Below are positions 54,128 through 63,408 of a stretch of 64,000 nucleotides of DNA, piece by piece. The notes below the pieces were generated by a model. The model saw only the letters and a program-made list of their open reading frames with translations, was not told the DNA's origin and made no database searches. Location of the stretch: NCBI RefSeq assembly GCF_900148835.1, contig NZ_FRYK01000001.1:620001-684000 (forward strand), given 5' to 3'. The translations under genes were made by a program, and so were the position numbers. The DNA is from Flavobacterium cucumis. Its GTDB lineage: Bacteria; Bacteroidota; Bacteroidia; Flavobacteriales; Flavobacteriaceae. How positions within the stretch are numbered: the first letter of the stretch is position 1; the number at the start of each line of letters is the position of its first letter.

Positions 54128-54207
54128 CCAATAAAAGTAAATGAGGAAAAAAAGGTTTTGTTAAATGAAATGAAGTAAGAGAAGAATTTGTATCGAAATG
54201 AATTTAA

Positions 54208-54420
54208 TTATTCCAACAAAAACTCAATAAAATAAATTACTGAAGTAATTAAGCACAGACCTATGATAATCCAATCCTTTACAATTCCAACTTTCTTAAA
54301 ATCTTTATTTAAAACTTCTTCTTTCTCTTTTCTCTTATTTAGCCACCATTTATGGAATTTAAAATAAATAAAAGCTGCTGCTAAAAACAAAATACTATAC
54401 AAGAGACTATTATTTATCAT
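54208..54420 (-). CDS. Small two-helix membrane protein
   Basis: A 70-residue ORF with two hydrophobic segments (about 6-20 and 48-66) separated by a charged linker rich in Lys and Glu. It lies alone between the S9 peptidase and the ATP synthase terminator, with a TATATTTG -7 element 74 bases upstream (54501-54494). Its size and helix layout look like a real small membrane protein, but no homologue is recognised. Function unknown. Confidence 0.6.
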   Translation of the reverse strand: MINNSLLYSILFLAAAFIYFKFHKWWLNKRKEKEEVLNKDFKKVGIVKDWIIIGLCLITSVIYFIEFLLE

Positions 54421-54505
54421 AATATAAAGTTTAGTTAGAATCTTATTTAGAATAAGTGCATATAATTAGAAAACTCAAGATATAGCTGATACACAAATAT
54501 AAAAC

Positions 54506-54536
54506 AAAAAAGTCCCGAATAAATCGGGACTCTTTA
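54506..54536 (-). terminator. Terminator of the main ATP synthase operon
   Basis: AGTCCCGA and TCGGGACT form an eight-base stem with a five-base loop; on the minus strand it is followed by five T, G and four T. It lies after atpG. Confidence 0.88.
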
Positions 54537-54553
54537 TAATATCTAAATTAAAA

Positions 54554-55411
54554 TTAATTATTCAAAGCTTCTGCTCCACCAACGATTTCTAAGATTTCAT
54601 TTGTAATAGCTGCTTGACGTGCTTTGTTGTATGTTAATTTTAATTGGTCTCTTAATTCTGTAGCGTTATCGGTTGCTTTATGCATTGCTGTCATACGTGC
54701 TCCGTGTTCTGCTGCAAATGAATCTCTAATAGATTTGTATAATTGTGTTTTTAATGATTTTGGAATCAAAGTCAACACAATTTCTTCTTTAGATGGTTCA
54801 AAAATATAATCAGATGCTACTACTTCGCCACCCACAATTGGAGCTAAAGGTAAAAACTGTTGCGTTCTAACAATTTGAGTCGCTGCATTTTTAAATTCGT
54901 TGTAAACAATTTCGATTTTATCGTAATCACCTGCTACGAATTTATCCATTAACTGTTGTGCAATTGCTGCAGCATTGTCAAAAGTCAATTGATCGAAAAC
55001 ACCGTTTTGAACGTCAATCACATTATGTGTTTTACGTAAAACGTCGTTTCCTTTTTTACCGATAGCAAAAACATCAACTTGTTTTCCTTGGTAAGCATCT
55101 GCTACTACTTTAACTTGTTTGATAACGTTTGTATTAAACGCACCACACAAACCTCTATTAGAAGTAACAGCTACAACAAGCACTCTTTTTATTTCTCTTT
55201 GAGTTGTAAAAGCCCCACCTACTTCTCCTTCAAGAGTAGCACTTAAGTTTTGTAATAGCTCCGTAAGTTTTTCTGCATACGGACGCATAGCCGTAATAGC
55301 ATCTTGCGCTTTTTTTAATTTAGCCGCAGAAACCATTTTCATCGCCGATGTAATTTGCATCGTAGATGAAACAGAAGTAATCCTATTACGTATTTCCTTT
55401 AAGTTTGCCAT
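54554..55411 (-). CDS. atpG: F1 ATP synthase subunit gamma
   Basis: The 285-residue gamma subunit, the rotating coiled-coil shaft of F1. It starts MANLKEIRNRITSVSSTMQITSAMKMV, and the end RQAAITNEILEIVGGAEAL is the family signature. It is last in the main operon, after atpA, with a 73-base spacer holding a stem-loop. Confidence 0.97.
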   Translation of the reverse strand: MANLKEIRNRITSVSSTMQITSAMKMVSAAKLKKAQDAITAMRPYAEKLTELLQNLSATLEGEVGGAFTTQREIKRVLVVAVTSNRGLCGAFNTNVIKQVKVVADAYQGKQVDVFAIGKKGNDVLRKTHNVIDVQNGVFDQLTFDNAAAIAQQLMDKFVAGDYDKIEIVYNEFKNAATQIVRTQQFLPLAPIVGGEVVASDYIFEPSKEEIVLTLIPKSLKTQLYKSIRDSFAAEHGARMTAMHKATDNATELRDQLKLTYNKARQAAITNEILEIVGGAEALNN

Positions 55412-55433
55412 GTTTTTATAGTAATTAGTAATT

Positions 55434-55472
55434 AGTGAATAGTAATTAGCTCTTCACTAATCACTATTCACT
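55434..55472. repeat. Stem-loop in the atpA-atpG spacer
   Basis: AGTGAATAGTAATTAG (55434-55449) and CTAATCACTATTCACT (55457-55472) form a 16-base stem with one mismatch and a seven-base loop. The words belong to the same GTAATTA/TCACTAA family as those in the atpD-atpC spacer. It is inside the operon, with no T run on the minus strand. A role in transcript processing or stability is possible. Confidence 0.8.
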
Positions 55473-55484
55473 TTTCACTGAAAA

Positions 55485-57062
55485 TTAATTATATTTTGCT
55501 GAAATTTCTTTAGCTACTTTTTCTAAAACGTCAGTGATAGCGTCATCAAACTTACCTGATTTAAGTGCGTCTAATGTATCTCTGTGTTTTGCATTTAAGA
55601 ACTCTAAATAATCTTTTTCGAATTCTTTTACTTTGTCAACAGGTACATTTCTTAACAAGTTTTTAGAACCTGCATAAATAATTGCTACCTGATCTTCTAC
55701 TGTAAAAGGAGAGTTTAAACCTTGTTTTAAAATTTCAACATTTCTCTTACCTTTTTCAATTACATTTAAAGTAACTGCATCTAAGTCAGAACCAAATTTC
55801 GCGAAAGCTTCTAATTCACGGAATTGTGCTTGGTCTAATTTTAATGTACCAGCTACTTTTTTCATGGATTTGATTTGTGCATTACCTCCAACACGAGATA
55901 CTGAAATACCTACGTTGATAGCAGGACGAACACCCGAGTTGAATAAATCACCATCTAAGAAAATCTGTCCGTCTGTAATCGAAATTACGTTTGTTGGGAT
56001 ATAAGCAGAAACGTCACCTGCTTGAGTTTCGATAATTGGTAGCGCTGTTAACGAACCACCACCTTTAACAATTCCTTTAATAGAATCTGGTAAATCGTTC
56101 ATATTTCTAGCGATTTCGTCGTTAGCGATAACTTTACAAGCTCTTTCTAATAAACGAGAGTGTAAGTAGAAAACGTCTCCAGGGTAAGCCTCACGTCCTG
56201 GTGGTCTTCTTAATAATAAAGATACCTCACGATACGCTACTGCTTGTTTAGATAAATCATCATAAACAATTAAAGCTGGACGACCAGAATCTCTAAAATA
56301 CTCACCAATTGCAGCACCTGCCATAGGAGCATATACTTGCATTGGAGCTGGGTCAGAAGCATTAGCAGCAACGATAACGGTATAAGCCATTGCCCCTTTT
56401 TCTTCTAACATTTTTGCAATCCCTGCTACAGTTGAAGCTTTTTGCCCAATTGCAACATATATACAGAATACAGGTTTTCCTGCATCGTAAAATTCTTTTT
56501 GATTTAAGATAGTATCGATACAAACTGTTGATTTACCAGTTTGACGGTCACCAATAACCAACTCACGTTGGCCTCTACCAACCGGGATCATGGCATCAAC
56601 TGCTTTTACTCCTGTTTGTAATGGTTCAGTTACGGGTTGACGGAAGATAACTCCAGGAGCTTTTCTTTCTAATGGCATCTCATATAACTCACCACCGATT
56701 GGACCTTTACCGTCGATTGGGTTACCTAAAGTATCTACAACACGACCTACCATTTGCTCTCCTACTTTAAGAGAAGCAATACGTTGTGTTCTTTTTACTG
56801 TAGAACCTTCTTTGATACCTGTTGATGGCCCTAAAAGTACTACCCCAACATTGTCTTCTTCTAAGTTCAATACGATAGCCTCTAATCCGTTTTCGAATTG
56901 TACTAACTCACCGTATTGAGCGTTTGATAATCCGTAAACTCGAGCGATACCGTCTCCAACTTGAAGTACTGTTCCAACTTCCTCTAACGATGCACCAGAT
57001 TCAAAACCTGATAATTGTTGTTTTAATATTGCTGAAATTTCAGCAGGTTTAATTTCCGCCAT
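55485..57062 (-). CDS. atpA: F1 ATP synthase subunit alpha
   Basis: The 525-residue alpha subunit, which alternates with beta in the F1 hexamer and binds a non-catalytic nucleotide. The P-loop GDRQTGKST is present and the C-terminal region matches the family. It starts [17 protein letters not shown]. Length is typical. It is 23 bases after atpH. Confidence 0.98.
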   Translation of the reverse strand: MAEIKPAEISAILKQQLSGFESGASLEEVGTVLQVGDGIARVYGLSNAQYGELVQFENGLEAIVLNLEEDNVGVVLLGPSTGIKEGSTVKRTQRIASLKVGEQMVGRVVDTLGNPIDGKGPIGGELYEMPLERKAPGVIFRQPVTEPLQTGVKAVDAMIPVGRGQRELVIGDRQTGKSTVCIDTILNQKEFYDAGKPVFCIYVAIGQKASTVAGIAKMLEEKGAMAYTVIVAANASDPAPMQVYAPMAGAAIGEYFRDSGRPALIVYDDLSKQAVAYREVSLLLRRPPGREAYPGDVFYLHSRLLERACKVIANDEIARNMNDLPDSIKGIVKGGGSLTALPIIETQAGDVSAYIPTNVISITDGQIFLDGDLFNSGVRPAINVGISVSRVGGNAQIKSMKKVAGTLKLDQAQFRELEAFAKFGSDLDAVTLNVIEKGKRNVEILKQGLNSPFTVEDQVAIIYAGSKNLLRNVPVDKVKEFEKDYLEFLNAKHRDTLDALKSGKFDDAITDVLEKVAKEISAKYN

Positions 57063-57085
57063 TTTGATATATCTTTAATGGTATA

Positions 57086-57619
57086 TTAATTACTAAACTC
57101 TCTTTTTAAATTTTGCAAACTGTTAGCTACAGATGCATTGTATTGTTGGTCTCCCATTCTTAAAATGAATCCACCAATGATAGTTGGATCTACAATATTT
57201 TGAATGGTAATCTTTTTATTTGAAAAAGATGCAATTTTCGCCAATACTTTAGCTTCTAACTCTGACGTCATAGGAACAGCCGTTGTAACTTTAGCAACTT
57301 CAATCCCGTTAAGTTCATCGTATAAAGTATTATACTGTAAAGCGACATCATTTAATAATTCAAATCTTTTATTTGCTAAAAGCAATTGAAATAATCCTTT
57401 TGTCTCTTTTTGAGCAGAAGCAAAAATTTCATTTAAAGAAGAATGTTTGATTTCCCCTTTAATAATTGGGCTTTGCAAAAAGTCTTTTAATTCTGCACTT
57501 TCTTTAATTGCATTTACAATTGAAGCCATATCAGCATTTACTGCATCTACAGAATTATTTTCTTTGGCAATATCCAAAATGGCTTTAGCATATCGAATTG
57601 CTGCTCTAGTTCCTGCCAT
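57086..57619 (-). CDS. atpH: F1 ATP synthase subunit delta
   Basis: The 177-residue delta subunit of the peripheral stator stalk, which holds F1 to the b subunits. It has the opening AIRYAKAILDIAKEN and the C-terminal NIVDPTIIGGFILRMGDQQYNASV typical of the family. It starts four bases after atpF ends. Confidence 0.96.
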   Translation of the reverse strand: MAGTRAAIRYAKAILDIAKENNSVDAVNADMASIVNAIKESAELKDFLQSPIIKGEIKHSSLNEIFASAQKETKGLFQLLLANKRFELLNDVALQYNTLYDELNGIEVAKVTTAVPMTSELEAKVLAKIASFSNKKITIQNIVDPTIIGGFILRMGDQQYNASVANSLQNLKREFSN

Positions 57620-57623
57620 GATA

Positions 57624-58124
57624 TTAGTTTAATTTAGCGTCACCTAACATTTTCTCAACTAATTTAGTTTGAGCTTCTTTGTTAGATAATTCTCCTTTTA
57701 ATAATGTCTCAGCAATTTCTAATGACAAAGAAGAAACTTGATTTTTCAATTCTGCCATAGCTGCATTTTTCTCACTTTCGATTGAAGCTTTCGCTGATTC
57801 AATCATTTTTTCACCTTGTGCTTGCGCTTCAGATTTAGCATCAGCAATCATTTTTTCTTTGATTTCTCTTGCTTCTTTGATCATAGCATCTCTTTCCGCT
57901 CTTGCTTCAGCTAATAATTTTTCATTATCTGATTTAAGATTTTGCATTTCTTTCTTAGCATTTTCTGCAGCTAACAATGCATTGGAAATTCCTTCTTCAC
58001 GAGCGGCTAATGCTGCTAAGATAGGTTTCCAAGCAAATTTAGCTAATAATAAAATTAATATTACTAAGATAATAGCTTGCCAAAAAAACAAACCATAAGA
58101 AAAATCGTTGATTAACTTATCCAT
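57624..58124 (-). CDS. atpF: Fo ATP synthase subunit b
   Basis: The 166-residue b subunit: one membrane helix (about 10-28) and a long charged helix forming the stator stalk. It starts MDKLINDFSYGLFFWQAII. Only one b-type gene is seen (no b'). A strong hairpin lies in the spacer to atpE. It starts 87 bases after atpE ends. Confidence 0.96.
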   Translation of the reverse strand: MDKLINDFSYGLFFWQAIILVILILLLAKFAWKPILAALAAREEGISNALLAAENAKKEMQNLKSDNEKLLAEARAERDAMIKEAREIKEKMIADAKSEAQAQGEKMIESAKASIESEKNAAMAELKNQVSSLSLEIAETLLKGELSNKEAQTKLVEKMLGDAKLN

Positions 58125-58168
58125 TTATATAGTCTTTATAAAATTCTTTTTAATACTTTGTTTAATTA

Positions 58169-58203
58169 AACAACACTTGTAGCCAACCGCTACAGGTGTT
58201 GTT
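58169..58203. promoter_or_regulatory. Intra-operon hairpin between atpE and atpF
   Basis: AACAACACTTGTAGC and GCTACAGGTGTTGTT form a 15-base stem with one G-T type mismatch and a five-base loop, in the 87-base spacer after atpE. On the minus strand, the side that would follow it in transcription, only TTTAATTAAAC follows, a weak T tract; the plus side has eight T. It may partly stop transcription or protect the atpE message, raising c-subunit output over the genes behind it. Confidence 0.65.
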
Positions 58204-58211
58204 TTTTTTAA

Positions 58212-58406
58212 TTAAGCTCCTAAGATTAAAGCACCGAATGCTAAACCTTCTAATAACGCTCCAATGATAATCATTGCAGTTTGGATTTTTCCAGCAGCTT
58301 CTGGTTGACGTGCAATAGCGTCCATTGCAGATCCACCGATTTTACCTAAACCTAAACCAGCTCCGATTACGATTAAACCAGCTCCTACTAAATTTGGAAT
58401 TGTCAT
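58212..58406 (-). CDS. atpE: Fo ATP synthase subunit c
   Basis: The 64-residue proteolipid of the rotor ring: two membrane helices joined by the polar loop ARQPEA. The ion-binding carboxylate is Glu53 in ALLEGLAFG. The residue after it is Gly, not the Ser typical of Na+-coupled rings, which suggests H+ coupling. It lies 38 bases after atpB and is followed by a strong hairpin. Confidence 0.97.
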   Translation of the reverse strand: MTIPNLVGAGLIVIGAGLGLGKIGGSAMDAIARQPEAAGKIQTAMIIIGALLEGLAFGALILGA

Positions 58407-58444
58407 GATAATTGATTTATATAATTAAACAAAATTTATACTAA

Positions 58445-59602
58445 TTAATGGTGATCGTCGTGATGATGATCTTGTACCGCCATACCTATAAATAGCGATG
58501 ACAACATGGTAAAAATATACGCTTGTAAAAACGCTACTAATATTTCTATAACCGAAATAAACAAAGTTAACGCTAATGAAACTGCTGTAGCTCCACCTAC
58601 TGTTAATTGTTCTTTCATTAAAAACACAATTGCAATTAATCCCATTACTACTGTGTGACCCGCTGTAATGTTAGCAAAAAGACGAATCATTAACGAGAAT
58701 GGTTTTGTAAACATACCTAACACCTCAATTGGCGCTAAAATAATTTTCATTGGAACAGGCACTCCTGGCATCCAGAAAATATGACCCCAATACTCTTTAT
58801 TCGCACTGAATTGTGTAATGAAGAAAGTAAATAAAGCCGCACATAAAGTGAAAGCAATATTTCCAGTTACGTTAATTCCTAGCGGTGTTAATCCTAATAA
58901 GTTCAATAACCAAATTAAGAAGAAAACCGTTAACAAATAAGGCATGAATTTTTTATATTTCTTCTCACCAATATTTGGTCTTGCAATTTCGTCACGCACA
59001 TAGATTACTAAAGGCTCTAATACTCTGCTGAAACCTTTTGGTAAATTGTTATGTCCGTTTTTGTATGTTTTTGCTAATCCAACAAATAAGAAGAATAAAA
59101 TTGCCGCAGTAAGAATCAACGATACTACATTTTTAGTCATCGAGAAATTCAAAGGCATTTTATTGGTTGGGTGGTGGTGATCGTCCATAGTTAAATCACC
59201 AGCAGCATTTGTTTCGTAAATTTTTCCGTGGTATAATTTGTAGAATTTACCATCTACTTCAGCAACTGTTTCACCATAGTGGAATTTTGAAGCTGAGAAA
59301 ACTTTTAATCCTCCATCAATTAAAATTACTGGAAGCGGGAACCCGTAATGTTTACCTTCTGCCTCATCAGCGAAAAAAGTAAAATAATAATCATCTTGAA
59401 GGTGGTGCTCAATGTGAGCATTAACAACTTCTTTAGGCGATTTTGCTTCTTCTGCATGCGTTTCATGTGCTTCAACTTCTGTTGTTGCAGGCGCTGTGGC
59501 TACTTGTAAAGAATCAGTAGTTTCACTTGCAGAAAAAACCATTGAACTTGTTAAAAACAATATCGCTGTTAAAATGGAAATGGGTTTCCTTAAAATCATC
59601 AT
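58445..59602 (-). CDS. atpB: Fo ATP synthase subunit a, extended form
   Basis: A 385-residue a subunit that forms the proton half-channels with the c-ring. The essential Arg is in PFSLMIRLFANITAGH. It has an N-terminal extension of about 160 residues with a likely signal-anchor (about 8-24) and a His/Glu/Thr-rich stretch including DDHHHPTNK; the C terminus is also His-rich. Extended forms are usual in Bacteroidota. I chose the ATG at 59602. A TTG at 59638 lies inside the -7 promoter element, so it cannot be the start. It is first in the main operon. Confidence 0.93.
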   Translation of the reverse strand: MMILRKPISILTAILFLTSSMVFSASETTDSLQVATAPATTEVEAHETHAEEAKSPKEVVNAHIEHHLQDDYYFTFFADEAEGKHYGFPLPVILIDGGLKVFSASKFHYGETVAEVDGKFYKLYHGKIYETNAAGDLTMDDHHHPTNKMPLNFSMTKNVVSLILTAAILFFLFVGLAKTYKNGHNNLPKGFSRVLEPLVIYVRDEIARPNIGEKKYKKFMPYLLTVFFLIWLLNLLGLTPLGINVTGNIAFTLCAALFTFFITQFSANKEYWGHIFWMPGVPVPMKIILAPIEVLGMFTKPFSLMIRLFANITAGHTVVMGLIAIVFLMKEQLTVGGATAVSLALTLFISVIEILVAFLQAYIFTMLSSLFIGMAVQDHHHDDHH

Positions 59603-59635
59603 AACTATAATTCTTATGTTTCCTAAAAATTTTTG

Positions 59636-59664
59636 CAAAAGTACAATTTTAATTAATATTCCAA
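59636..59664 (-). promoter_or_regulatory. Promoter of the atpBEFHAG operon
   Basis: The minus strand has TACTTTTG at 59643-59636 and TTG at 59664-59662, 18 bases upstream. The expected transcript start is about 59629, giving a leader of about 27 bases to the chosen atpB ATG. Confidence 0.75.
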
Positions 59665-59712
59665 GTTTCTTAAATGCATTTTTTAAAGAATTATTGATTT
59701 TTTATTTCAAAA

Positions 59713-60081
59713 TCATTTTTTGTTTAATAATCTTATTACAAAATAGGCATCTAAGCATAAAAAAATCAAGAATATGACAAAAAAATTGATTTTCACTTCT
59801 TTAGGAATTGGTTGAGTTAGAAAAAGAAATTGTGTGAGTATCAGATAACTCGCAATAACTTTTGCCGAAGTCAAACCTAAAAAAACATAACCGAGTTGTT
59901 CCTTTGCGTTTTTTTCAATCTGAATTAACCCTAAAAGTATCAAAAAAGTTAGTACTGCTTGAGACAAATAGGACACTAAAAAATTTGAGCTATTAAAATC
60001 GGTAACAAAAAATTGACAATAAAAAAAATGAGCAATACCAACTATTAAAACTGCAAGAAATGACTTAATGTATATGAACAT
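59713..60081 (-). CDS. Small four-helix membrane protein of ATP synthase locus
   Basis: A 122-residue protein with four hydrophobic helices, found between atpB and the atpZ/atpI-like gene, where assembly factors are usual. I recall this kind of protein as the DUF6168 family of Flavobacteriia, but I cannot check it. A role in Fo assembly is inference from position. It follows the AtpZ-like gene by seven bases. Confidence 0.75.
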   Translation of the reverse strand: MFIYIKSFLAVLIVGIAHFFYCQFFVTDFNSSNFLVSYLSQAVLTFLILLGLIQIEKNAKEQLGYVFLGLTSAKVIASYLILTQFLFLTQPIPKEVKINFFVIFLIFLCLDAYFVIRLLNKK

Positions 60082-60088
60082 AAAACTT

Positions 60089-60307
60089 TTATTTTTTATT
60101 TATTTGATTCACTTGACTAATTACTAAATATATTGCAATAAAAACTCCTATTAAAGTGGCTATTTTGAAATTAATCTGTGACTTATTTTTATAGTAAGCA
60201 TCGACCAATTCTCCCAAATATGAAAAAACAAATATAACTAATCCCATTTGAAATGGAATGTGAATTAAATGCAACCATTTATTCGGTTGCTTTTTAGGAG
60301 AGTCCAA
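60089..60307 (-). CDS. AtpZ/AtpI family protein
   Basis: A 72-residue protein with two membrane helices of the AtpZ/AtpI family, which assists c-ring assembly or Mg2+ supply to F1Fo. Landmarks are the FQMGLVIFVFSYLGELVD stretch in the first helix and the second helix TLIGVFIAIYLVISQV. It follows the bactofilin by three bases and is part of the leftward run sprE to atpG. Confidence 0.9.
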   Translation of the reverse strand: MDSPKKQPNKWLHLIHIPFQMGLVIFVFSYLGELVDAYYKNKSQINFKIATLIGVFIAIYLVISQVNQINKK

Positions 60308-60310
60308 ATC

Positions 60311-60667
60311 TTAGTTTATACTTTTCATTTCACAACTTGCTTCAAATCGAGCCCCTGGTTCTACTGATAGCTTACCTACGATGACTTCACCTCGTATATA
60401 GGCTTTAGACTTCACATTAAGCATTCCTTCTGCTTGTAATTTTCCAGAAAATGTACCTTCAATATCGATACTCTTACAAATAACATCTCCAATTACTTCT
60501 CCCGTTGCGCCTATTACAATTTTTCCTTGTGAGGTAAAATTACCATTCAATTTTCCGTCTAATCTAAAGTCTGCTAAAGTGGTTACATCTCCTGTAATTA
60601 CAGTTCCTTCTACTATTCTATTAGTTTTTCCAAGTAAATGATCTTGGTTTTTAGGTTTTTCAAACAT
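60311..60667 (-). CDS. Bactofilin (polymer-forming cytoskeletal protein)
   Basis: A 118-residue bactofilin. Short glycine-rich turns at regular spacing (GTVITGDVTTLADFRLDG, GNFTSQGKIVIGATGEVIGDV) show the right-handed beta-helix of the DUF583 domain. It forms filaments at the membrane and can place envelope machinery. I chose the ATG at 60667, which gives the usual short N terminus; a longer frame to 60706 would overlap sprE by 22 bases. It is 17 bases after sprE. Confidence 0.93.
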   Translation of the reverse strand: MFEKPKNQDHLLGKTNRIVEGTVITGDVTTLADFRLDGKLNGNFTSQGKIVIGATGEVIGDVICKSIDIEGTFSGKLQAEGMLNVKSKAYIRGEVIVGKLSVEPGARFEASCEMKSIN

Positions 60668-60684
60668 AATAATAGGTATTTGGG

Positions 60685-63303
60685 TTATTTGTTTAAAGCG
60701 ATCCATTCTTCAAACTTTTTCTTCATTTGAACAATTTTATAATCTTCTGTTGAAATAATATACGCTTGATCGCTAATTTTATAATTTTTAAAGTCGCGCA
60801 ACACCGACAACACTGAAAGAGCTGCTTCTTTGTTATCAAATCCATGCACCACAATGAAGTCATTCTCAACATTATATATATCTGTAGACAACTTTAACGC
60901 CACGGCATTTGTGTCGTTTATGTATTTTGTAATTTTTTCAACTACACTTTTAGAATTGGCATTAAAAGGTATAGGCTTTTGAAAAATAATTTTATAGTCC
61001 GAATTCTTTTTCGAGTCAAAATTCATTGCTTCAAGAAAAGGTAAATCGTTTTGAAGTATTTTTTCTGCCTCTTTTCCTTCTTGAATATTAGGATAAGTCA
61101 AAGCTATATTATTCAGGGCTTTTCTATAAACTTCAAGACCTTTTAATCTTCCTAAAACTTTTGCCTTAAGCAATTCAAATTTTGCGACTGATTCTTCACC
61201 TGAAAATTTTTCTAAAAGCGAATCCATTTCAAAGAAAACTTCCCTTAGCTGATTGTTTTCATACTTTTTAAACGTCGCATAATAAACCGCTTCTGGATTG
61301 GATTCTTCAGCAATCGCTATTGTTGGATTTTTAATAATTTCGGCATATCTACTATTTGGATATTCTGCTAAAATCTGATTCTTCATAATTTCAGCTTTTG
61401 GAAGAGAAATAACTTGATAGATTTTATACAAATTATATTTTGTCGGCAATAGCAAACGTTCTTCTGGGTTATTTAAAAGCAATTGTTCTAAACGTGATGC
61501 TGCTAACTCGTTCTCTCCAAATTTTTCTTTGTAGATGATTCCCAATTGATAATACGCAAAATTTCGATTTTTTGACAAACTATCAATTACTTTTGTGTCT
61601 GTAGGCAACTGTTTGATATAAAACTGAGGGTCATATTTTGGATTGGAAACTATAATTTCATCTTTTTTACCGTCTTCTTCCTGGTTGGTATCCGTTTTCA
61701 CAAAATTTAAATTATTACCCTCTGTCGTCCACCTCCAATTGTCTTCTAATGATCTTGAGCCCCATCGATTTTGAAATTCTTTTTTTCCGTATTCTACGGT
61801 TATAGGATTATAAAAGTAAAACACACTATTGTCATTAGTACCAATCCCTGGAGGCAAACCAACCCCCGGTCCTGGATTGCCAATAGGATTTGCATTATTT
61901 GAAACAACTATATTAGAAGGACTAGAATTAGCAGCTAAATTTTGTTTCAGATTTTCCTCTTTTTTTGCAACTTCGGCAGCTAAATCTTCTTTTTTCTGAT
62001 CTTCAACTTTAAGTTTTAAAATAAAATTTTCATAATACGCTATTCTGTCCGCATCATTCATCCCAATAACCGACAATATACTATCGTTGTGCTGAGCGAT
62101 GCTTTCATATTTTATAACATCATCTAAGTTGATTCTTTTCTTTTTAATTTTTCTGTACTCGCGTGTCTTATCATCTAATTTAATCAAAGTACTATCATAA
62201 TACTTACCTGCTATTTTATAATTCGCCTCACGAAAATAAATTTCCCCTAAATTTCTATAATTAGAAGCAATCAAATAGTCATCTTCAGAGAAAGATTTTA
62301 CAGATTTATTATAATAAAACTTAGCGCGATTATTATTCTTTTGTTTATCGTAAAAAAGTGCCATTTGATGATTCAAAATATCTAAAAAAGGCCTGTTCTC
62401 TCTATCGTCCAAAAGCTTTGTGAATTTTTCAATAAAAACCAAGGTATCCCCATTTTTAAAATCAAATTGTTGCGTTTGTTTAGCATGAGCTTGCATTACA
62501 TATCTGCGTGGAGACTTTCTGTTCATGTCAATAACATCCTGAAAAGCAGTATAAGCACTATCTTGATAATTCAAAGCTTCGTAAAGTTGCCCTAAAATAA
62601 AAGAATATCTTGCCTTTTCTTCATTACTATTGGTACTACTCTTTGCAATTTTTACAGCCGTAATCGCACTGTCTTTAGCTTGGATATTTAAATACGCTTG
62701 AGCCAACATAGCATTTGCATCAGCTAGATCTTGACCAGAAATTCTCTTATCCTCTAATAATTTCTTAAGATTTTTAATCGCAATTTCATCATTATCTAGT
62801 CGAATATTTACTTTTTCACGCCAAACTTTTGCATGATAAATTCTGTCGCTTGATGGGTATTTATAAAGTATATAATTTAAAGCTTCTAATGACGGGATAA
62901 ATCGATTGTCATAATAACGAGACTTGGCTAATAAGAGATATGCTTCATCCATCTGCGGATTTTTTTCTCTTCCACCTATATTCATGGAATGTTTTTGAAT
63001 CGCTTTAACCGCTTTTTCCTCAGCGCGCTCAAAATTTGAATTTTTTGACTGTCCTGGCAAAACTGCATCAAAATCTGTTTGCATTCTTTCTATGGGAAGG
63101 ACTTGCCAAAAATTATCTTTAAAGGTAAGCTTTAGTTCATTCAAGCCTTTATCTAAAGCCAAATTACCATTATATAAGGTATTATATTCTGTAGTAACAG
63201 CATGGAGGTTTCGATTAAGAAACTTATCTTTCTTCACAGAACATGCCAATAGAAAAAGGAATAAGCCAATCGATAAAGTATATTTTAATATATTGCTTTT
63301 CAA
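60685..63303 (-). CDS. sprE: Type IX secretion/gliding motility lipoprotein SprE (PorW)
   Basis: An 872-residue lipoprotein: lipobox LLAC with lipid Cys21, then KFLNRNLHAVTTEYNTLYNGN, a pattern of SprE/PorW. TPR-like helices fill much of 100-700, with a Pro/Asn-rich linker near 460-500. In F. johnsoniae SprE is needed for the type IX secretion system and gliding. The window's M1 peptidase has a type IX sorting domain, so its export depends on this system. No other T9SS gene is in the window. The gene starts 105 bases after the ACT-domain gene stops. Confidence 0.92.
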   Translation of the reverse strand: MKSNILKYTLSIGLFLFLLACSVKKDKFLNRNLHAVTTEYNTLYNGNLALDKGLNELKLTFKDNFWQVLPIERMQTDFDAVLPGQSKNSNFERAEEKAVKAIQKHSMNIGGREKNPQMDEAYLLLAKSRYYDNRFIPSLEALNYILYKYPSSDRIYHAKVWREKVNIRLDNDEIAIKNLKKLLEDKRISGQDLADANAMLAQAYLNIQAKDSAITAVKIAKSSTNSNEEKARYSFILGQLYEALNYQDSAYTAFQDVIDMNRKSPRRYVMQAHAKQTQQFDFKNGDTLVFIEKFTKLLDDRENRPFLDILNHQMALFYDKQKNNNRAKFYYNKSVKSFSEDDYLIASNYRNLGEIYFREANYKIAGKYYDSTLIKLDDKTREYRKIKKKRINLDDVIKYESIAQHNDSILSVIGMNDADRIAYYENFILKLKVEDQKKEDLAAEVAKKEENLKQNLAANSSPSNIVVSNNANPIGNPGPGVGLPPGIGTNDNSVFYFYNPITVEYGKKEFQNRWGSRSLEDNWRWTTEGNNLNFVKTDTNQEEDGKKDEIIVSNPKYDPQFYIKQLPTDTKVIDSLSKNRNFAYYQLGIIYKEKFGENELAASRLEQLLLNNPEERLLLPTKYNLYKIYQVISLPKAEIMKNQILAEYPNSRYAEIIKNPTIAIAEESNPEAVYYATFKKYENNQLREVFFEMDSLLEKFSGEESVAKFELLKAKVLGRLKGLEVYRKALNNIALTYPNIQEGKEAEKILQNDLPFLEAMNFDSKKNSDYKIIFQKPIPFNANSKSVVEKITKYINDTNAVALKLSTDIYNVENDFIVVHGFDNKEAALSVLSVLRDFKNYKISDQAYIISTEDYKIVQMKKKFEEWIALNK

Positions 63304-63408
63304 AGTAAAACGTTTTTGTTCTTAACTACTAAAACACATTTTTAGTATGAAGAGAATGGTAAAAATACGTTTCTTTTTTTTATGTAAAAACAAATATGTT
63401 ATTTTTTG

